47,368 nt of DNA from positions 1-47,368 of IMG/VR virus record IMGVR_UViG_3300037247_000873; one strand, 5' to 3'. A program made the translations under genes and the position numbers. This document shows positions 38,436 to 45,924 of the stretch, in pieces (the stretch's first letter is position 1; each line of letters begins with the position of its first letter). This DNA comes from a virus. Under the pieces are notes generated by a model. That model did no database searches. It saw only the letters and a program-made list of their open reading frames with translations, and was not told the DNA's origin.

Positions 38436-40318
38436 GGCGCTGTCACCACTGGTTTCGGCCCTCCCGGCTGGGCGCTCAGAGGCGCACCGGCGCGGTTCGC
38501 GCTCCGTGCCGCCGATCCCCTGACGGTTTGGTTGACGCCCGGCGGCAGCTTGCCTCGCCCGTCGAACTCCTCCATGCTCATACCCTCGTCGCCGGCCAGT
38601 TCGACATCGGCCTCCTCAAGGAGAATCTGCATCCGCCAGGCAGCCATCTCCTCACTCAAGAGGAACCGCGTGGCCTCGGAGTTCTTGAACATCTCGTAGG
38701 GCTGCTCGATATCCAGCATCGTCTCCTCGACCCAGAAGAGGTCGATGGGCAGCCGGTGCTGGACGATCTGAGTCATAGTCGCGATAGCGTTCTGGATCAT
38801 GGCAATCTGGGAGACTGGCGCCTGTAGCTTGAACTCGCCCTTGAGGCGCGGTACCCAGTTGTCCAAATCCTTCGGGTCGAGCGTCACCGTGCCGCCCTTC
38901 TCGTCCCCACGCATGAGGACAATCGGCTCACCGAACGCCTCAACGGCGGCCATGAGCGTTTCGGCGTGATCGATGTGGGCAGCCACGATAGCGGTGGTGA
39001 GTTCCTTGAGGCGGGACTTCGCCTGCTCGGTGATCTGGTTGAGGGACCAGGCGGGCATGGACGCAGCGAGTGCGCCGCCGCTCAGGGCCTCGTGCGCGCC
39101 GGTCTGATCTCGGATGGTGTCGCGGAGGAGGCCGATCAGCTCGGCGTTCTGCTTGCCGAACTCTGGGATGTGGATCGCTGCGATGTCCTCGCGGCCCTCG
39201 CCCGTCGTAGTGTCGCCCGCCCTCAACTGCACGAAGTCCTGTTGGAGCAACTTCATGATACGGGAGCCGCCCTCGTCCCCTTCGTCGTCCTGGAACCACC
39301 CCTTCAGCCAGGGCATCACGGAGACGTAGCTTGCGGTTGCGGCCTCAGAGGCCCGCCTGTCCAACTGGGGGATCATGAAGCGGACATCGTGGAGCACCGA
39401 CTTCCAGAACTCGCCGGGCACCTTCGATGTGCCAGTCTTGCCCGCCAGGATGCGGATCGGGCAGCGGTTCATGTGGTGCTCGATAGAACGGAGAATCTTG
39501 GTATCCTTCGCGCCACCGAACTCGAAGCCCCAAACGCGGTGCGGTTCTTGGTCAACGATAACGCCATAGGCCACCCACTTACGGTTGGCGTAGATGACGA
39601 GTTTGACGGGCTCGAACCAGTTCTCTTTCTCCTCTGGTATCGCGCCACTCAACTCCTTTTCGCTGAAGATGTCCGCGAGTTCATACCAGGTGGTTTTGAG
39701 GGTCGAGAGGGCGAGGTCGTTGAGGGAGCCCATGCTGGGCGGGAAGGTGCTCTCCGCCGGCAGGTCGCGCCAGAGGATCGGAACGGGCGCTTTGCGCCTC
39801 CAGTCGGCCGTGCGCTTCTGGTAGTCAACCTCGGTTTCATCCTCGCCCTTCTTCGGATACTGCTCGCTCCAGTACGCGCTGCCGGATAGGTACAGCCCAG
39901 CCTCACGTCCCAGGCCGATAAGCTGCTTCGTCTGCCGGGACCAAGGGGAATCGGTGGCTGGGTTGAGCTGGTCCATCAGCTCGCCCATGGCGATCTCCAG
40001 CTCATCCGATTTGGCGACGTTGCGGGTGCCGGTGCCGAACCATTGGAAGCCGATGCGCGGCATGACGGAGTGGAGGTTGTAGAGAACGTCCACCGTGCGC
40101 GCCGCCTCCGCGAGCGACATGCGCTCCGGCTCCAGCCTGTTCTTGCGCTCGGGGTTGTTGGTGTCCTGGTGCGCGACAGCGTGGGCGTCGCGGATGAGGT
40201 CTATGAAAATCGTGTCGAGATTCTGCTGCGCCTTCCAGCCGGAGTTGGAGTTACTGATCCAGTCGAAGAGTTCGCGGACTTCCAGTTCAGTCGGTTTGGA
40301 ATCGAGGTCGCGTGACAA
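38432..40318 (-). CDS. Portal protein
   Basis: 628 residues from TTG at 40318 with CGGAGG 6 bases upstream. Order terminase, portal, scaffold, coat and length support the call. The protein is rich in helices with PRLKGEFKLQAPVSQIAMIQ, and has no signal or catalytic motif. Portals form the dodecameric ring at one capsid vertex and bind the terminase. Promoter 40379 lies 30 bases upstream, so portal and internal proteins may have their own start of transcription. Confidence 0.75.
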   Translation of the reverse strand: MSRDLDSKPTELEVRELFDWISNSNSGWKAQQNLDTIFIDLIRDAHAVAHQDTNNPERKNRLEPERMSLAEAARTVDVLYNLHSVMPRIGFQWFGTGTRNVAKSDELEIAMGELMDQLNPATDSPWSRQTKQLIGLGREAGLYLSGSAYWSEQYPKKGEDETEVDYQKRTADWRRKAPVPILWRDLPAESTFPPSMGSLNDLALSTLKTTWYELADIFSEKELSGAIPEEKENWFEPVKLVIYANRKWVAYGVIVDQEPHRVWGFEFGGAKDTKILRSIEHHMNRCPIRILAGKTGTSKVPGEFWKSVLHDVRFMIPQLDRRASEAATASYVSVMPWLKGWFQDDEGDEGGSRIMKLLQQDFVQLRAGDTTTGEGREDIAAIHIPEFGKQNAELIGLLRDTIRDQTGAHEALSGGALAASMPAWSLNQITEQAKSRLKELTTAIVAAHIDHAETLMAAVEAFGEPIVLMRGDEKGGTVTLDPKDLDNWVPRLKGEFKLQAPVSQIAMIQNAIATMTQIVQHRLPIDLFWVEETMLDIEQPYEMFKNSEATRFLLSEEMAAWRMQILLEEADVELAGDEGMSMEEFDGRGKLPPGVNQTVRGSAARSANRAGAPLSAQPGGPKPVVTAP

Positions 40319-40350
40319 CGGCAGCCTCCGAGGGGCGCACCGTCCCTGAA

Positions 40351-40379
40351 ATGCTACTTGAGGGGATTCAGTCTGTCAA
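40351..40379 (-). promoter_or_regulatory. Promoter of the portal operon
   Basis: TTGACA (40379-40374), 17 bp, TAGCAT (40356-40351). Predicted start about 40344, 26 bases before the TTG start codon of the portal gene. The -35 overlaps the end of the preceding small gene. Confidence 0.75.
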
Positions 40380-40561
40380 GAGCCCCAGCGCCCTTCCAGG
40401 TGGCGATGCGTGCGGGCAGCAGCAATGAGTGAAGGCAACGCCGCTGCTAAAACCTCCGCCCGCTTCTCTTTGATCCGCCCAACCTCGCGCACAGCCCAGC
40501 GCATCTTCCGACGGGCTCGGTAGCCATGCCAGATGCCGTCAAGAAGGCAGTAGCGAGCCAT
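40376..40561 (-). CDS. 61-aa basic small protein
   Basis: ATG at 40561, GGAGAG upstream. ARRKMRWAVREVGRIKEKRA and AALPSLIAAARTHRHLEGRW are basic helices. Overlaps the upstream zinc gene by 23 bases. Last gene before the portal promoter. Unknown function. Confidence 0.6.
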   Translation of the reverse strand: MARYCLLDGIWHGYRARRKMRWAVREVGRIKEKRAEVLAAALPSLIAAARTHRHLEGRWGS

Positions 40562-40763
40562 CACATCTCTCCAGCATCTTGCTAACCCGCAGGTGCTCAG
40601 CCATGCACTTAGCCGAGCATAACCAATCGGTACAGCCGCGACACTGCCACTCAGTCCTGTCGCAATCGCCGCCACACGCAGTACACCGAAACGGGGGCAA
40701 GAAGCCGTCGTAGTCAGCGGCTTGACCAGCTTCACAGGGCTTGCGAGCAAGAAGGATCATCAT
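40539..40763 (-). CDS. Zinc-finger protein after the large terminase
   Basis: 74 residues; FRCTACGGDCDRTEWQCRGC and WLCSAKCMAEHLR supply seven cysteines and a histidine in a MYND/B-box-like order. ATGA overlap with the terminase stop. Might modulate packaging proteins; speculative. Confidence 0.7.
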   Translation of the reverse strand: MMILLARKPCEAGQAADYDGFLPPFRCTACGGDCDRTEWQCRGCTDWLCSAKCMAEHLRVSKMLERCDGSLLPS

Positions 40764-42166
40764 AGGTCTCCATAGACAGACACCGGCTTCGTCTGCCGTT
40801 TTCCTGGCAGCTTCTTCCCATCATACTCGCACAGGACATTAGCTAGGGCGTCAAACGCATGGTCGTCATCCCCGCGCTCAAAATCGTCCGTCATGATCTC
40901 GTCAGCCGAGCCCTGGAGCTTAGTACGCTTCCAGGACAAGTTCTCCAGCTCGCCGATGAGGTTGGGGCATTCGGGCGTGACGTAGAGGCCGGGCATCTTC
41001 GTCGCGGCGTCCACGTTGAGCCTAGCGCCGACAAGCTGGACTCTCAAGGCGATCCTGTTCCCGTGGCGGGCCTTCTGGACCTTGAACCCCATCGCTCTCA
41101 GAGCTTCGATCTCTTTCTTCCCGGAAGGGTCGGCGATCCACTTCCTGATCCCGCACTCGCGCTGCATGTCGGCCATCGCCTTCGCAGTTTCTTCCATCGT
41201 CGCCTCGCGCTTGTACCATTCCTTGAAGGCCCAGGCGCGGCCGCCCGCCCCGAGGCCGACAGCCACGAGCGCAGTCGGGGAGACACCGCCAAAGTCGATG
41301 CCACCGAGGCGGTCCTTGAGGACAGCTCGGTGCGCCGCGTCCAACGTCCTGACGTGATCGTAGCGGGTGAACTGGGGGAAGACCTGGCCGGCCATCTGGA
41401 GCCACTGGCCGCCGAGTTCCTGCCGCGCGAGCGGGTTGTCCCAGCCGCCGTAAGCGCCCAAGAGTCCCTCGACATAGCCTACTGGTTCGATACCAGCGTC
41501 CTCAGCGTCCTGCGTCTGCGCGAAGAAGGTTGTAGCGCCGATCTGGCCGGGGCGTCCAGGCATAGGTTTGTCCACATAGCGACGCCAGACCCAATTGCGG
41601 CCCTTAGGTGTTCCCGTAGCCTTTAGCTGGTGGAAGTAGCCGGGCTGGCGGAGGCGCTGGATGAGGATGTTGAACGCCTCTTCCTGGCGATAGAGAGTGA
41701 TCTCGTCCATGCCCACTCTGGCGATATTCGGCCCGTACAAACGTTGCGGGTGAACATCCGTTGAGCGGCACCAGAGGGTAGAGCCGTTAGCGAAGGTGAT
41801 GTCGATAGGCGGCTGGCGCGTCATCGAGTAGAACGTGCCGTGCTGGCCGCTGTAGCATTCGTCAATCGTGGGTACGATGATGTCGCGCACCATCTGCCAG
41901 GTTGGCTCAGTGATTATCTGACGCGAACCAGGGCAACTCCAGGCGTAGTCGAAGAAGTCTATGATGAGGGCGCGGGATTTGCCGATGCCGACGCCGCCGT
42001 AGTAGAACGGATAGAAATCGCGTGAGTTATAGAAGTCGCGTTGCGGATATGTGCAACCGCAGTCGGGCGGGTGGGGCTGAACCTTGGCGTACTGGCAGAC
42101 GCCATCGGGGGCGTGGCGGATCAGTGAGAAGTCGGTTGTGGGGCGAACGTCAGTTGCGACGCCCAC
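40760..42166 (-). CDS. terL: Terminase large subunit
   Basis: 468 residues from GTG at 42166. The N-terminal ATPase has Walker A GGVGIGKS at about 57-64 and a NIARVGMDEITLY segment at the Walker B position. The C-terminal RNase H-like nuclease shows GGIDFGGVSPTALVAVGL and later acidic DDFERGDDDHAFDALANVL. This motor pumps DNA through the portal and cuts it. It is encoded upstream of the portal as usual. N-terminal C..C...C cysteines (CQYAK, CGCTYPQ) are atypical and may bind zinc. Confidence 0.9.
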   Translation of the reverse strand: MGVATDVRPTTDFSLIRHAPDGVCQYAKVQPHPPDCGCTYPQRDFYNSRDFYPFYYGGVGIGKSRALIIDFFDYAWSCPGSRQIITEPTWQMVRDIIVPTIDECYSGQHGTFYSMTRQPPIDITFANGSTLWCRSTDVHPQRLYGPNIARVGMDEITLYRQEEAFNILIQRLRQPGYFHQLKATGTPKGRNWVWRRYVDKPMPGRPGQIGATTFFAQTQDAEDAGIEPVGYVEGLLGAYGGWDNPLARQELGGQWLQMAGQVFPQFTRYDHVRTLDAAHRAVLKDRLGGIDFGGVSPTALVAVGLGAGGRAWAFKEWYKREATMEETAKAMADMQRECGIRKWIADPSGKKEIEALRAMGFKVQKARHGNRIALRVQLVGARLNVDAATKMPGLYVTPECPNLIGELENLSWKRTKLQGSADEIMTDDFERGDDDHAFDALANVLCEYDGKKLPGKRQTKPVSVYGDL

Positions 42167-42178
42167 GCTTCAGCTCCC

Positions 42179-42373
42179 TTACTGAGTATGTTTCGCCCAG
42201 CCCCGCTTCCAGACAGGGCCAACCCGGACGTATTGATTGTCGTAGCCACTCGTGCAGCGGCACACATCATCCCACCACCAGTGGTAGTTGTGTCCCGGAC
42301 ACACGGAAAATAGGAATGGCAACCGTCGCTGCAAGAACGCCCGCCAAGCAGGGGGCACGTTGCTTCCAGTCAT
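42179..42373 (-). CDS. 64-aa Cys/His/Trp-rich protein
   Basis: ATG at 42373 after GAGGAGG. VCPGHNYHWWWDDVCRCTSG is an unusual aromatic and metal-type cluster. Seated between a small gene and the large terminase. Unknown. Confidence 0.6.
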   Translation of the reverse strand: MTGSNVPPAWRAFLQRRLPFLFSVCPGHNYHWWWDDVCRCTSGYDNQYVRVGPVWKRGWAKHTQ

Positions 42374-42624
42374 CGTTTCCTCCTCAACTCCCTCACCTCG
42401 CGGATGGCGGAACGGGGGATGAAGGTGGCGCAGCCGTAGTCCTTGCTAGCACTGCTGCCAGAGTCACCCCGCGCCTCTACAACGACAAGTCCCGCCTCGT
42501 CGTCCTGCACCACGTAGCCGACGCTGTGAATGATCCAGGGCCGGGTTGGCAACTCTTCGCGGCTGCTCCAAGCATGGCGCGTCAGTGTGTCCTCCCACAC
42601 CACCTCAACGATGCGGTCACTCAT
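42370..42624 (-). CDS. Small beta protein
   Basis: 84 residues from ATG at 42624. Strands VEVVWEDTLTRHAW, WIIHSVGYVVQDDEAGLVVV and CATFIPRSAIREVRELRRK fit a small barrel with a basic end, common in phage as an unknown single-domain protein. Overlaps both neighbours. Confidence 0.7.
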   Translation of the reverse strand: MSDRIVEVVWEDTLTRHAWSSREELPTRPWIIHSVGYVVQDDEAGLVVVEARGDSGSSASKDYGCATFIPRSAIREVRELRRKR

Positions 42625-42772
42625 CACGCTCTCGCCTTTCGGTTTCTAGGCGGTCTATCTGATTGAGCAGCTTCTCAATGATGCGATCATGGCCATCGCA
42701 ATTCTTGATCTTGTCTTTCGCCAAGACGTGCTCTGCCCAACCGGCTTTCTCCTTCGCTGTCGGCTCACTCAT
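42617..42772 (-). CDS. 51-aa microprotein
   Basis: ATG at 42772 in an ATGA overlap. N-terminal SEPTAKEKAGWAEHVLAKDK and a helix DRIIEKLLNQIDRLETERRE; one cysteine. Overlaps the next start by 8 bases. Probably a coiled-coil; unknown. Confidence 0.6.
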   Translation of the reverse strand: MSEPTAKEKAGWAEHVLAKDKIKNCDGHDRIIEKLLNQIDRLETERRERDE

Positions 42773-43026
42773 CCCGGCAGCGGGTCCTGCTTGGCCCGCT
42801 CTAGCTCGCCCAGGGTGGGGTGGGGGCTGTTGTTGCCGATCATCTGCGGCGTGTCCGAAGTCGCCGACGTAGGGTTCTGGTGCACCGCCGGAGGGAGTTC
42901 AGGATGCAGCGACTCCCGCAGCATGTGCCGGGCCTGCCCCGAGATGTAGCGATCCTCCTCCTCCGCTAGCTTCTTCAGCGCCTCGTAGTCCTCGTCGTTC
43001 AGTGTGATGCTCACGGCCTTGCTCAT
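42769..43026 (-). CDS. Ribbon-helix-helix (CopG-like) protein
   Basis: 85 residues. MSKAVSITLNDEDYEALKKL starts with a beta strand, then helices with SGQARHMLRESL, as in CopG/Arc proteins; the C-terminal half is Pro-rich and disordered. ATGA overlaps on both sides. A second RHH regulator besides the one at 12435; its operator is not seen. Confidence 0.75.
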   Translation of the reverse strand: MSKAVSITLNDEDYEALKKLAEEEDRYISGQARHMLRESLHPELPPAVHQNPTSATSDTPQMIGNNSPHPTLGELERAKQDPLPG

Positions 43027-43175
43027 TCGGCCTCCAGGTATCGCTTTGCTGCTGCGACGTGCTTCGGGTCAATCTTGGCCAACTCAGCGGCGATCTGCTT
43101 CTCCGCAACAGCCAGCTCTTTGTCCGTCCGCTGCAACGCGAGACGGGCGATAACAGCGCCCCAATCCTTGCTCAT
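43023..43175 (-). CDS. 50-aa helical microprotein
   Basis: ATG at 43175 overlaps the upstream stop (ATGA). Helical throughout (TDKELAVAEKQIAAELAKID). Its first residues (MSKDWGAVIARLALQRTDKE) and its repeated leader GAGGTTTCATGAGCAA resemble the 43456 gene start. Unknown. Confidence 0.65.
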   Translation of the reverse strand: MSKDWGAVIARLALQRTDKELAVAEKQIAAELAKIDPKHVAAAKRYLEAE

Positions 43176-43456
43176 GAAACCTCCTCGTATGTGGCGGCGA
43201 AGATGTCGGGCTTGCAGGGGTAGAACTCGCCAGCTATACCTTTGATGATCCAGTCGCCTACATTGGCGCGATGCTCGCCTTCTAAGGTGGAGATCAAGAT
43301 GCTCCTGTCGTCACCTTGACGCAGCTTCCGCAGCGGCAGCGCGACGGGCTGACCTTCCTCAACAAACTTGTTCAGGGCAACATAGTTATCGCCAGTCCAC
43401 CGGATCGCGTCAATCACGACAGGCTTCTTGCGGAATCGCAATCCGTTGTTGCTCAT
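43172..43456 (-). CDS. Conserved small phage protein (FRKKPVVI family)
   Basis: 94 residues with LRFRKKPVVIDAIRWTGDNY, ISTLEGEHRANVGDWIIKGI and GEFYPCKPDIFAATYEEV, a signature recurring in a very widespread phage protein of unknown function. AGGGAGG precedes the ATG. Confidence 0.85.
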   Translation of the reverse strand: MSNNGLRFRKKPVVIDAIRWTGDNYVALNKFVEEGQPVALPLRKLRQGDDRSILISTLEGEHRANVGDWIIKGIAGEFYPCKPDIFAATYEEVS

Positions 43457-43465
43457 GAAACCTCC

Positions 43466-43555
43466 CTAGAATGCCCGACCGTCGAGGGCAAATATCAGTA
43501 CGGCTACCAACATACCTGCGATCATCCCGAGTAGGAATGCGCGCTCCGCGCTCAC
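43466..43555 (-). CDS. 29-aa single-span membrane microprotein
   Basis: GTG at 43555 makes a GTGA overlap. MSAERAFLLGMIAGMLVAVL then IFALDGRAF: one membrane helix. Short, but the overlap geometry and the hydrophobic core match the three siblings at 43851, 44005 and 44100. Confidence 0.55.
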   Translation of the reverse strand: MSAERAFLLGMIAGMLVAVLIFALDGRAF

Positions 43556-43851
43556 GACTTCCTCCCCCTGTACGCAGCCTGCCGCTGCGCGTGGCTCATG
43601 GGCATCTTGCGCCCACATGTCGGGCACGGCTCCCCAGGCAACGGCAGAACGCTGACATATTCCTGCGTGACGGCGGGCGTCACTTCCGTGACGGTCTGTG
43701 TCACTGGTAGCGGGGGCGTGACGCGGGGCGTAACAGGTGCGTGGTCGGGGACTACGACGCCGGTGAACTTCTTGACTGTCAACTTGTGCGGCTCAGTCAG
43801 CCAATGCCGCTCCCCACACAGCTTGCACTTCGGCTTGTCGCTACTCGGCAT
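43552..43851 (-). CDS. Two-knuckle zinc protein with Pro/Thr linker
   Basis: 99 residues from ATG at 43851. CKLCGERHWLTEPH and CPTCGRKMPMSHAQRQAAYR are joined by a PVTPRVTPPLPVTQTVTEVT linker. The two-site form with a basic 'QR.AY' end is known in small phage proteins. Likely interacts with nucleic acid. Confidence 0.7.
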   Translation of the reverse strand: MPSSDKPKCKLCGERHWLTEPHKLTVKKFTGVVVPDHAPVTPRVTPPLPVTQTVTEVTPAVTQEYVSVLPLPGEPCPTCGRKMPMSHAQRQAAYRGRKS

Positions 43852-43955
43852 CAGAACCAAGTCCCCGTGGCCGCGTGGTGCTCCGCCGCTATCCACGCCA
43901 GAAGCGACAGCGCTAGCACGATGGCCCCGAATAGGGCGAGGATTGGGTCTCGCAT
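43851..43955 (-). CDS. 34-aa membrane microprotein
   Basis: ATG at 43955 with GGAGG upstream. MRDPILALFGAIVLALSLLA and WIAAEHHAATGTWF: one membrane helix with a His-rich end. TGATG overlap with the zinc gene behind it. Confidence 0.6.
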   Translation of the reverse strand: MRDPILALFGAIVLALSLLAWIAAEHHAATGTWF

Positions 43956-44004
43956 CTGCTCAACCTCCTGCTCAGTTGCGTTTTGACTCACAAACTCTCT
44001 GGCG

Positions 44005-44103
44005 TCACCAGATCGCCCAGACCAGCAGCCACCCTAGAGCAAAGGCCAGAATATGACCGAGCAGGAGAATGGCTACAATGGCCGCCCGATCATACGTTGT
44101 CAT
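44005..44103 (-). CDS. 32-aa membrane microprotein
   Basis: ATG at 44103 in an ATGA overlap. MTTYDRAAIVAILLLGHILA then FALGWLLVWAIW; nearly all hydrophobic, one membrane helix. Weak ribosome site, so translation is probably coupled to the previous gene. Confidence 0.55.
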   Translation of the reverse strand: MTTYDRAAIVAILLLGHILAFALGWLLVWAIW

Positions 44104-44204
44104 CGCAAACCCCGCTTCCACTCCTCGTTGGTCAGATACCAACCAAGCACAAAGCCACCCGTCGCCGTAGCCCAGCCAGCTAGAATGAGAACTGCGAGTT
44201 CCAT
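44100..44204 (-). CDS. 34-aa membrane microprotein
   Basis: ATG at 44204. MELAVLILAGWATATGGFVL then GWYLTNEEWKRGLR: one helix with a charged C-terminus. Its stop overlaps the next start (ATGA). The four such genes may act together at the membrane. Confidence 0.6.
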   Translation of the reverse strand: MELAVLILAGWATATGGFVLGWYLTNEEWKRGLR

Positions 44205-44214
44205 ATCTGTGGCC

Positions 44215-44445
44215 TCAGAGCCGCGCAGGACACCAATGGCCCCGAGGTAGACCGAAAAGCAGATACCATGCAAGCCGCAACCGCGTATCGTACCAGTGAA
44301 CTACCTGCCCACAATACGCGCACTCGTAGCTGAGACGGCGCAAGATTCGCCCTGGTGGACGCAACCGCTTCCCACATACGACCGACTCCCACTCAGCTAG
44401 ACGGGATATCGGCTCAGTAGACTGCTCAATTGGGATCCCACTCAT
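44215..44445 (-). CDS. 76-aa zinc-ribbon protein
   Basis: VVCGKRLRPPGRILRRLSYE, then CAYCGQVVHW and GHWCPARL: four cysteines and basic stretches. The start has only a weak ribosome site. Unknown. Confidence 0.6.
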   Translation of the reverse strand: MSGIPIEQSTEPISRLAEWESVVCGKRLRPPGRILRRLSYECAYCGQVVHWYDTRLRLAWYLLFGLPRGHWCPARL

Positions 44446-44457
44446 CGCATTTCTGGC

Positions 44458-44652
44458 CTACCTACTTCTGCCCCAGATACGGCGTAGTCGCCACGGCGCA
44501 CCCCCTCTCCGACGCGGCCCTCCCATCCTCCCCCGCTCTAGAATGCTCGGACGCAACACCAGACACCTAATGCACCTGTGGCTGCTCCACCGATGCCGGT
44601 TCCGTATCTGGCAGAACCACCAGCGGGCTAAACTGCGGAACAGGTGATCCAT
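44458..44652 (-). CDS. 64-aa basic CxxC protein
   Basis: ATG at 44652 after AAGGTG. HRWSSHRCIRCLVLRPSIL gives a His/Cys site; the remainder is arginine-rich (RGRMGGPRRRGGAPWRLRR). Could bind nucleic acid. The 66-bp gap upstream is AT-richer and may hold a weak promoter, not resolved. Confidence 0.5.
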   Translation of the reverse strand: MDHLFRSLARWWFCQIRNRHRWSSHRCIRCLVLRPSILERGRMGGPRRRGGAPWRLRRIWGRSR

Positions 44653-44718
44653 TGGAATTGCACCTTTCTTAAATCTGGCGGATACCGCAACCCTATATGA
44701 CTCCCGCCTGCCGGGGTC

Positions 44719-44913
44719 TTAGGCTCCTTCGAGCGCCCCAGTCTCAACGCTCAGCTCTGCCCAGTGGCTCCTTTGTGCTTCGGGCAAGGTGGGGCACCAG
44801 GGGCATCGGGGCAGGTAGGTGGCGTAGTGGTGGAATTGAGGGCAGGGCCGTACGCGGAGGCCAAGGAACCATGCTACGCTCATCCACTGCCTGAACCAGC
44901 GAGGCTCATTCAT
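44719..44913 (-). CDS. 64-aa Trp-rich protein
   Basis: ATG at 44913, overlapping the upstream gene by 8 bases. WFRQWMSVAWFLGLRVRPCP and LPRCPWCPTLPEAQ suggest a membrane-near helix with a CxxC knuckle. Weak evidence beyond the overlap. Confidence 0.5.
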   Translation of the reverse strand: MNEPRWFRQWMSVAWFLGLRVRPCPQFHHYATYLPRCPWCPTLPEAQRSHWAELSVETGALEGA

Positions 44914-45241
44914 CCAGGTCGTCGAGGCAGTGGGCCTCGCCTGCTGGGAGGGCTTCTGGGGCGTCCCGGGGCTGTAGCGGGGCCAGGTCGCGTCCTACCA
45001 CACCTACCAGCACATGTAGCGGCCGCTCTGCGTCGCCGCTTACCTGGATGGACTGGGCTGGGCGGCCCAGGTGACGGTCCATGACATACTGGATCGTCTT
45101 GGGGTCTCCCGCCACTATCAGCTTGTCCATGGCACCCACCAGGCGTTCATACGGTATCTTCTGGCGCAGCAGTTCCATGAGGTCTGACTGTCCTTTGGGC
45201 CGTCCCCCAGGATTGCCAGATACGCCAGGCTGGAAGACCAT
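44906..45241 (-). CDS. Terminase small-subunit candidate (DUF5681-like)
   Basis: 111 residues. FQPGVSGNPGGRPKGQSDLM at the N-terminus is the 'PGxSGNPxGRPKG' motif of DUF5681, often found upstream of phage terminases. The rest is helical and then Pro/acidic. It is the first packaging-region gene after promoter 45309. DNA recognition for packaging is a reasonable role; no other small terminase is evident. Confidence 0.7.
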   Translation of the reverse strand: MVFQPGVSGNPGGRPKGQSDLMELLRQKIPYERLVGAMDKLIVAGDPKTIQYVMDRHLGRPAQSIQVSGDAERPLHVLVGVVGRDLAPLQPRDAPEALPAGEAHCLDDLDE

Positions 45242-45280
45242 GTTGTTACGCTCCTGTTCTCAATGGGGCCATCAGGGATA

Positions 45281-45309
45281 ACGGTACACCAGGCTGAGCC
45301 ATTCGTCAA
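45281..45309 (-). promoter_or_regulatory. Promoter of the terminase-region operon
   Basis: TTGACG (45309-45304), 17 bp, TACCGT (45286-45281). Predicted start about 45274, two bases before an ATG (45272) of an 8-codon frame (MAPLRTGA) whose stop overlaps the ribosome site of the next gene. Confidence 0.7.
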
Positions 45310-45328
45310 GGGTGGGGGCCAGGCAGTG

Positions 45329-45487
45329 CTAGGGCACTAGGGGGAGATGGGCGGCATTGGCGGCGAGCACCTCGCATCTCACCGGCCAGCCAAGGCGCCC
45401 CATCATCGACACGTAGTGACAGACATGACACTCACCAACGTAGTAGCAATCATGCTTAGGGCAGAGGGTGTAGGTGATGATGTCCAC
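45329..45487 (-). CDS. 52-aa leaderless zinc-finger microprotein
   Basis: GTG at 45487 is exactly the predicted transcription start of promoter 45522, so there is no leader. Sequence TLCPKHDCYYVGECHVCHY holds four cysteines and three histidines; a further cysteine follows in VRCEV. Likely a regulator or host-targeting factor. It lies alone between two promoters. Confidence 0.65.
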   Translation of the reverse strand: MDIITYTLCPKHDCYYVGECHVCHYVSMMGRLGWPVRCEVLAANAAHLPLVP

Positions 45488-45493
45488 GTCTCA

Positions 45494-45522
45494 AGGCTAC
45501 ATCCGGCGGGCCGATCCGTCAA
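45494..45522 (-). promoter_or_regulatory. Promoter of the leaderless zinc gene
   Basis: TTGACG (45522-45517), 17 bp, TAGCCT (45499-45494). The distance from -10 to the GTG is the same 7 positions as for the RHH gene at 12435. Confidence 0.75.
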
Positions 45523-45735
45523 GGGCACCTGTATAGGCGGGTGAGCTGTCTTTATTATGGGGGATAGGCGCCAGGCTATTGACAACGTTGGCCGGGTGTG
45601 AGATGGTGGGTGTGGACAGCGAACGGGTCGGTTTTCTTTCACCAGTTTCCCCCTGACCGCTAGCTGTCCACCGTCTCTGCCATTGGAGGCGGACCGAGCC
45701 GAGCGGTTGGGGGGTTTCTGGCTTGAGGGCGAAAC
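45523..45735. promoter_or_regulatory. Divergent control region
   Basis: Between leftward and rightward units. A weak rightward promoter (TTGACA at 45579-45584, 17 bp, GATGGT) and a 9-bp perfect inverted repeat GTGGACAGC (45612-45620) with GCTGTCCAC (45663-45671) would put a hairpin in the rightward leader. No gene over 20 codons is supported in this interval. Confidence 0.5.
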
Positions 45736-45924
45736 ATGAGTCCAGCCATATCGATGCGGTGTGCTGGCGGGTGTGGGACACGGGTGCAGGCTCTTGGACA
45801 TGGTGGTGGGCTCTGCCGGGGCTGCTGGCTGCGGATTAAGCGCGAGGAACAACTGCTTTCCGGCCCTTCAGGTTCAGTGCCGGCGGCCGATACTAAGGGT
45901 GGAAGGAGAGTGAAACGATGTTGA
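45736..45924 (+). CDS. 62-aa zinc-finger protein, first rightward gene
   Basis: ATG at 45736 with GAGGGCG upstream. CAGGCGTRVQALGHGGGLCR and GCWLRIKREE give a C..C...H....C..C layout; the C-terminus is basic (GGRRVKRC). Probably zinc-binding. Starts the rightward operon. Confidence 0.65.
   Translation: MSPAISMRCAGGCGTRVQALGHGGGLCRGCWLRIKREEQLLSGPSGSVPAADTKGGRRVKRC

Noticed and set aside
45577-45607. Strong rightward promoter
   Set aside because: A TTGACA is present, but the element at 17 bp (GATGGT) does not match the TASSNT boxes; kept only as a weak candidate.
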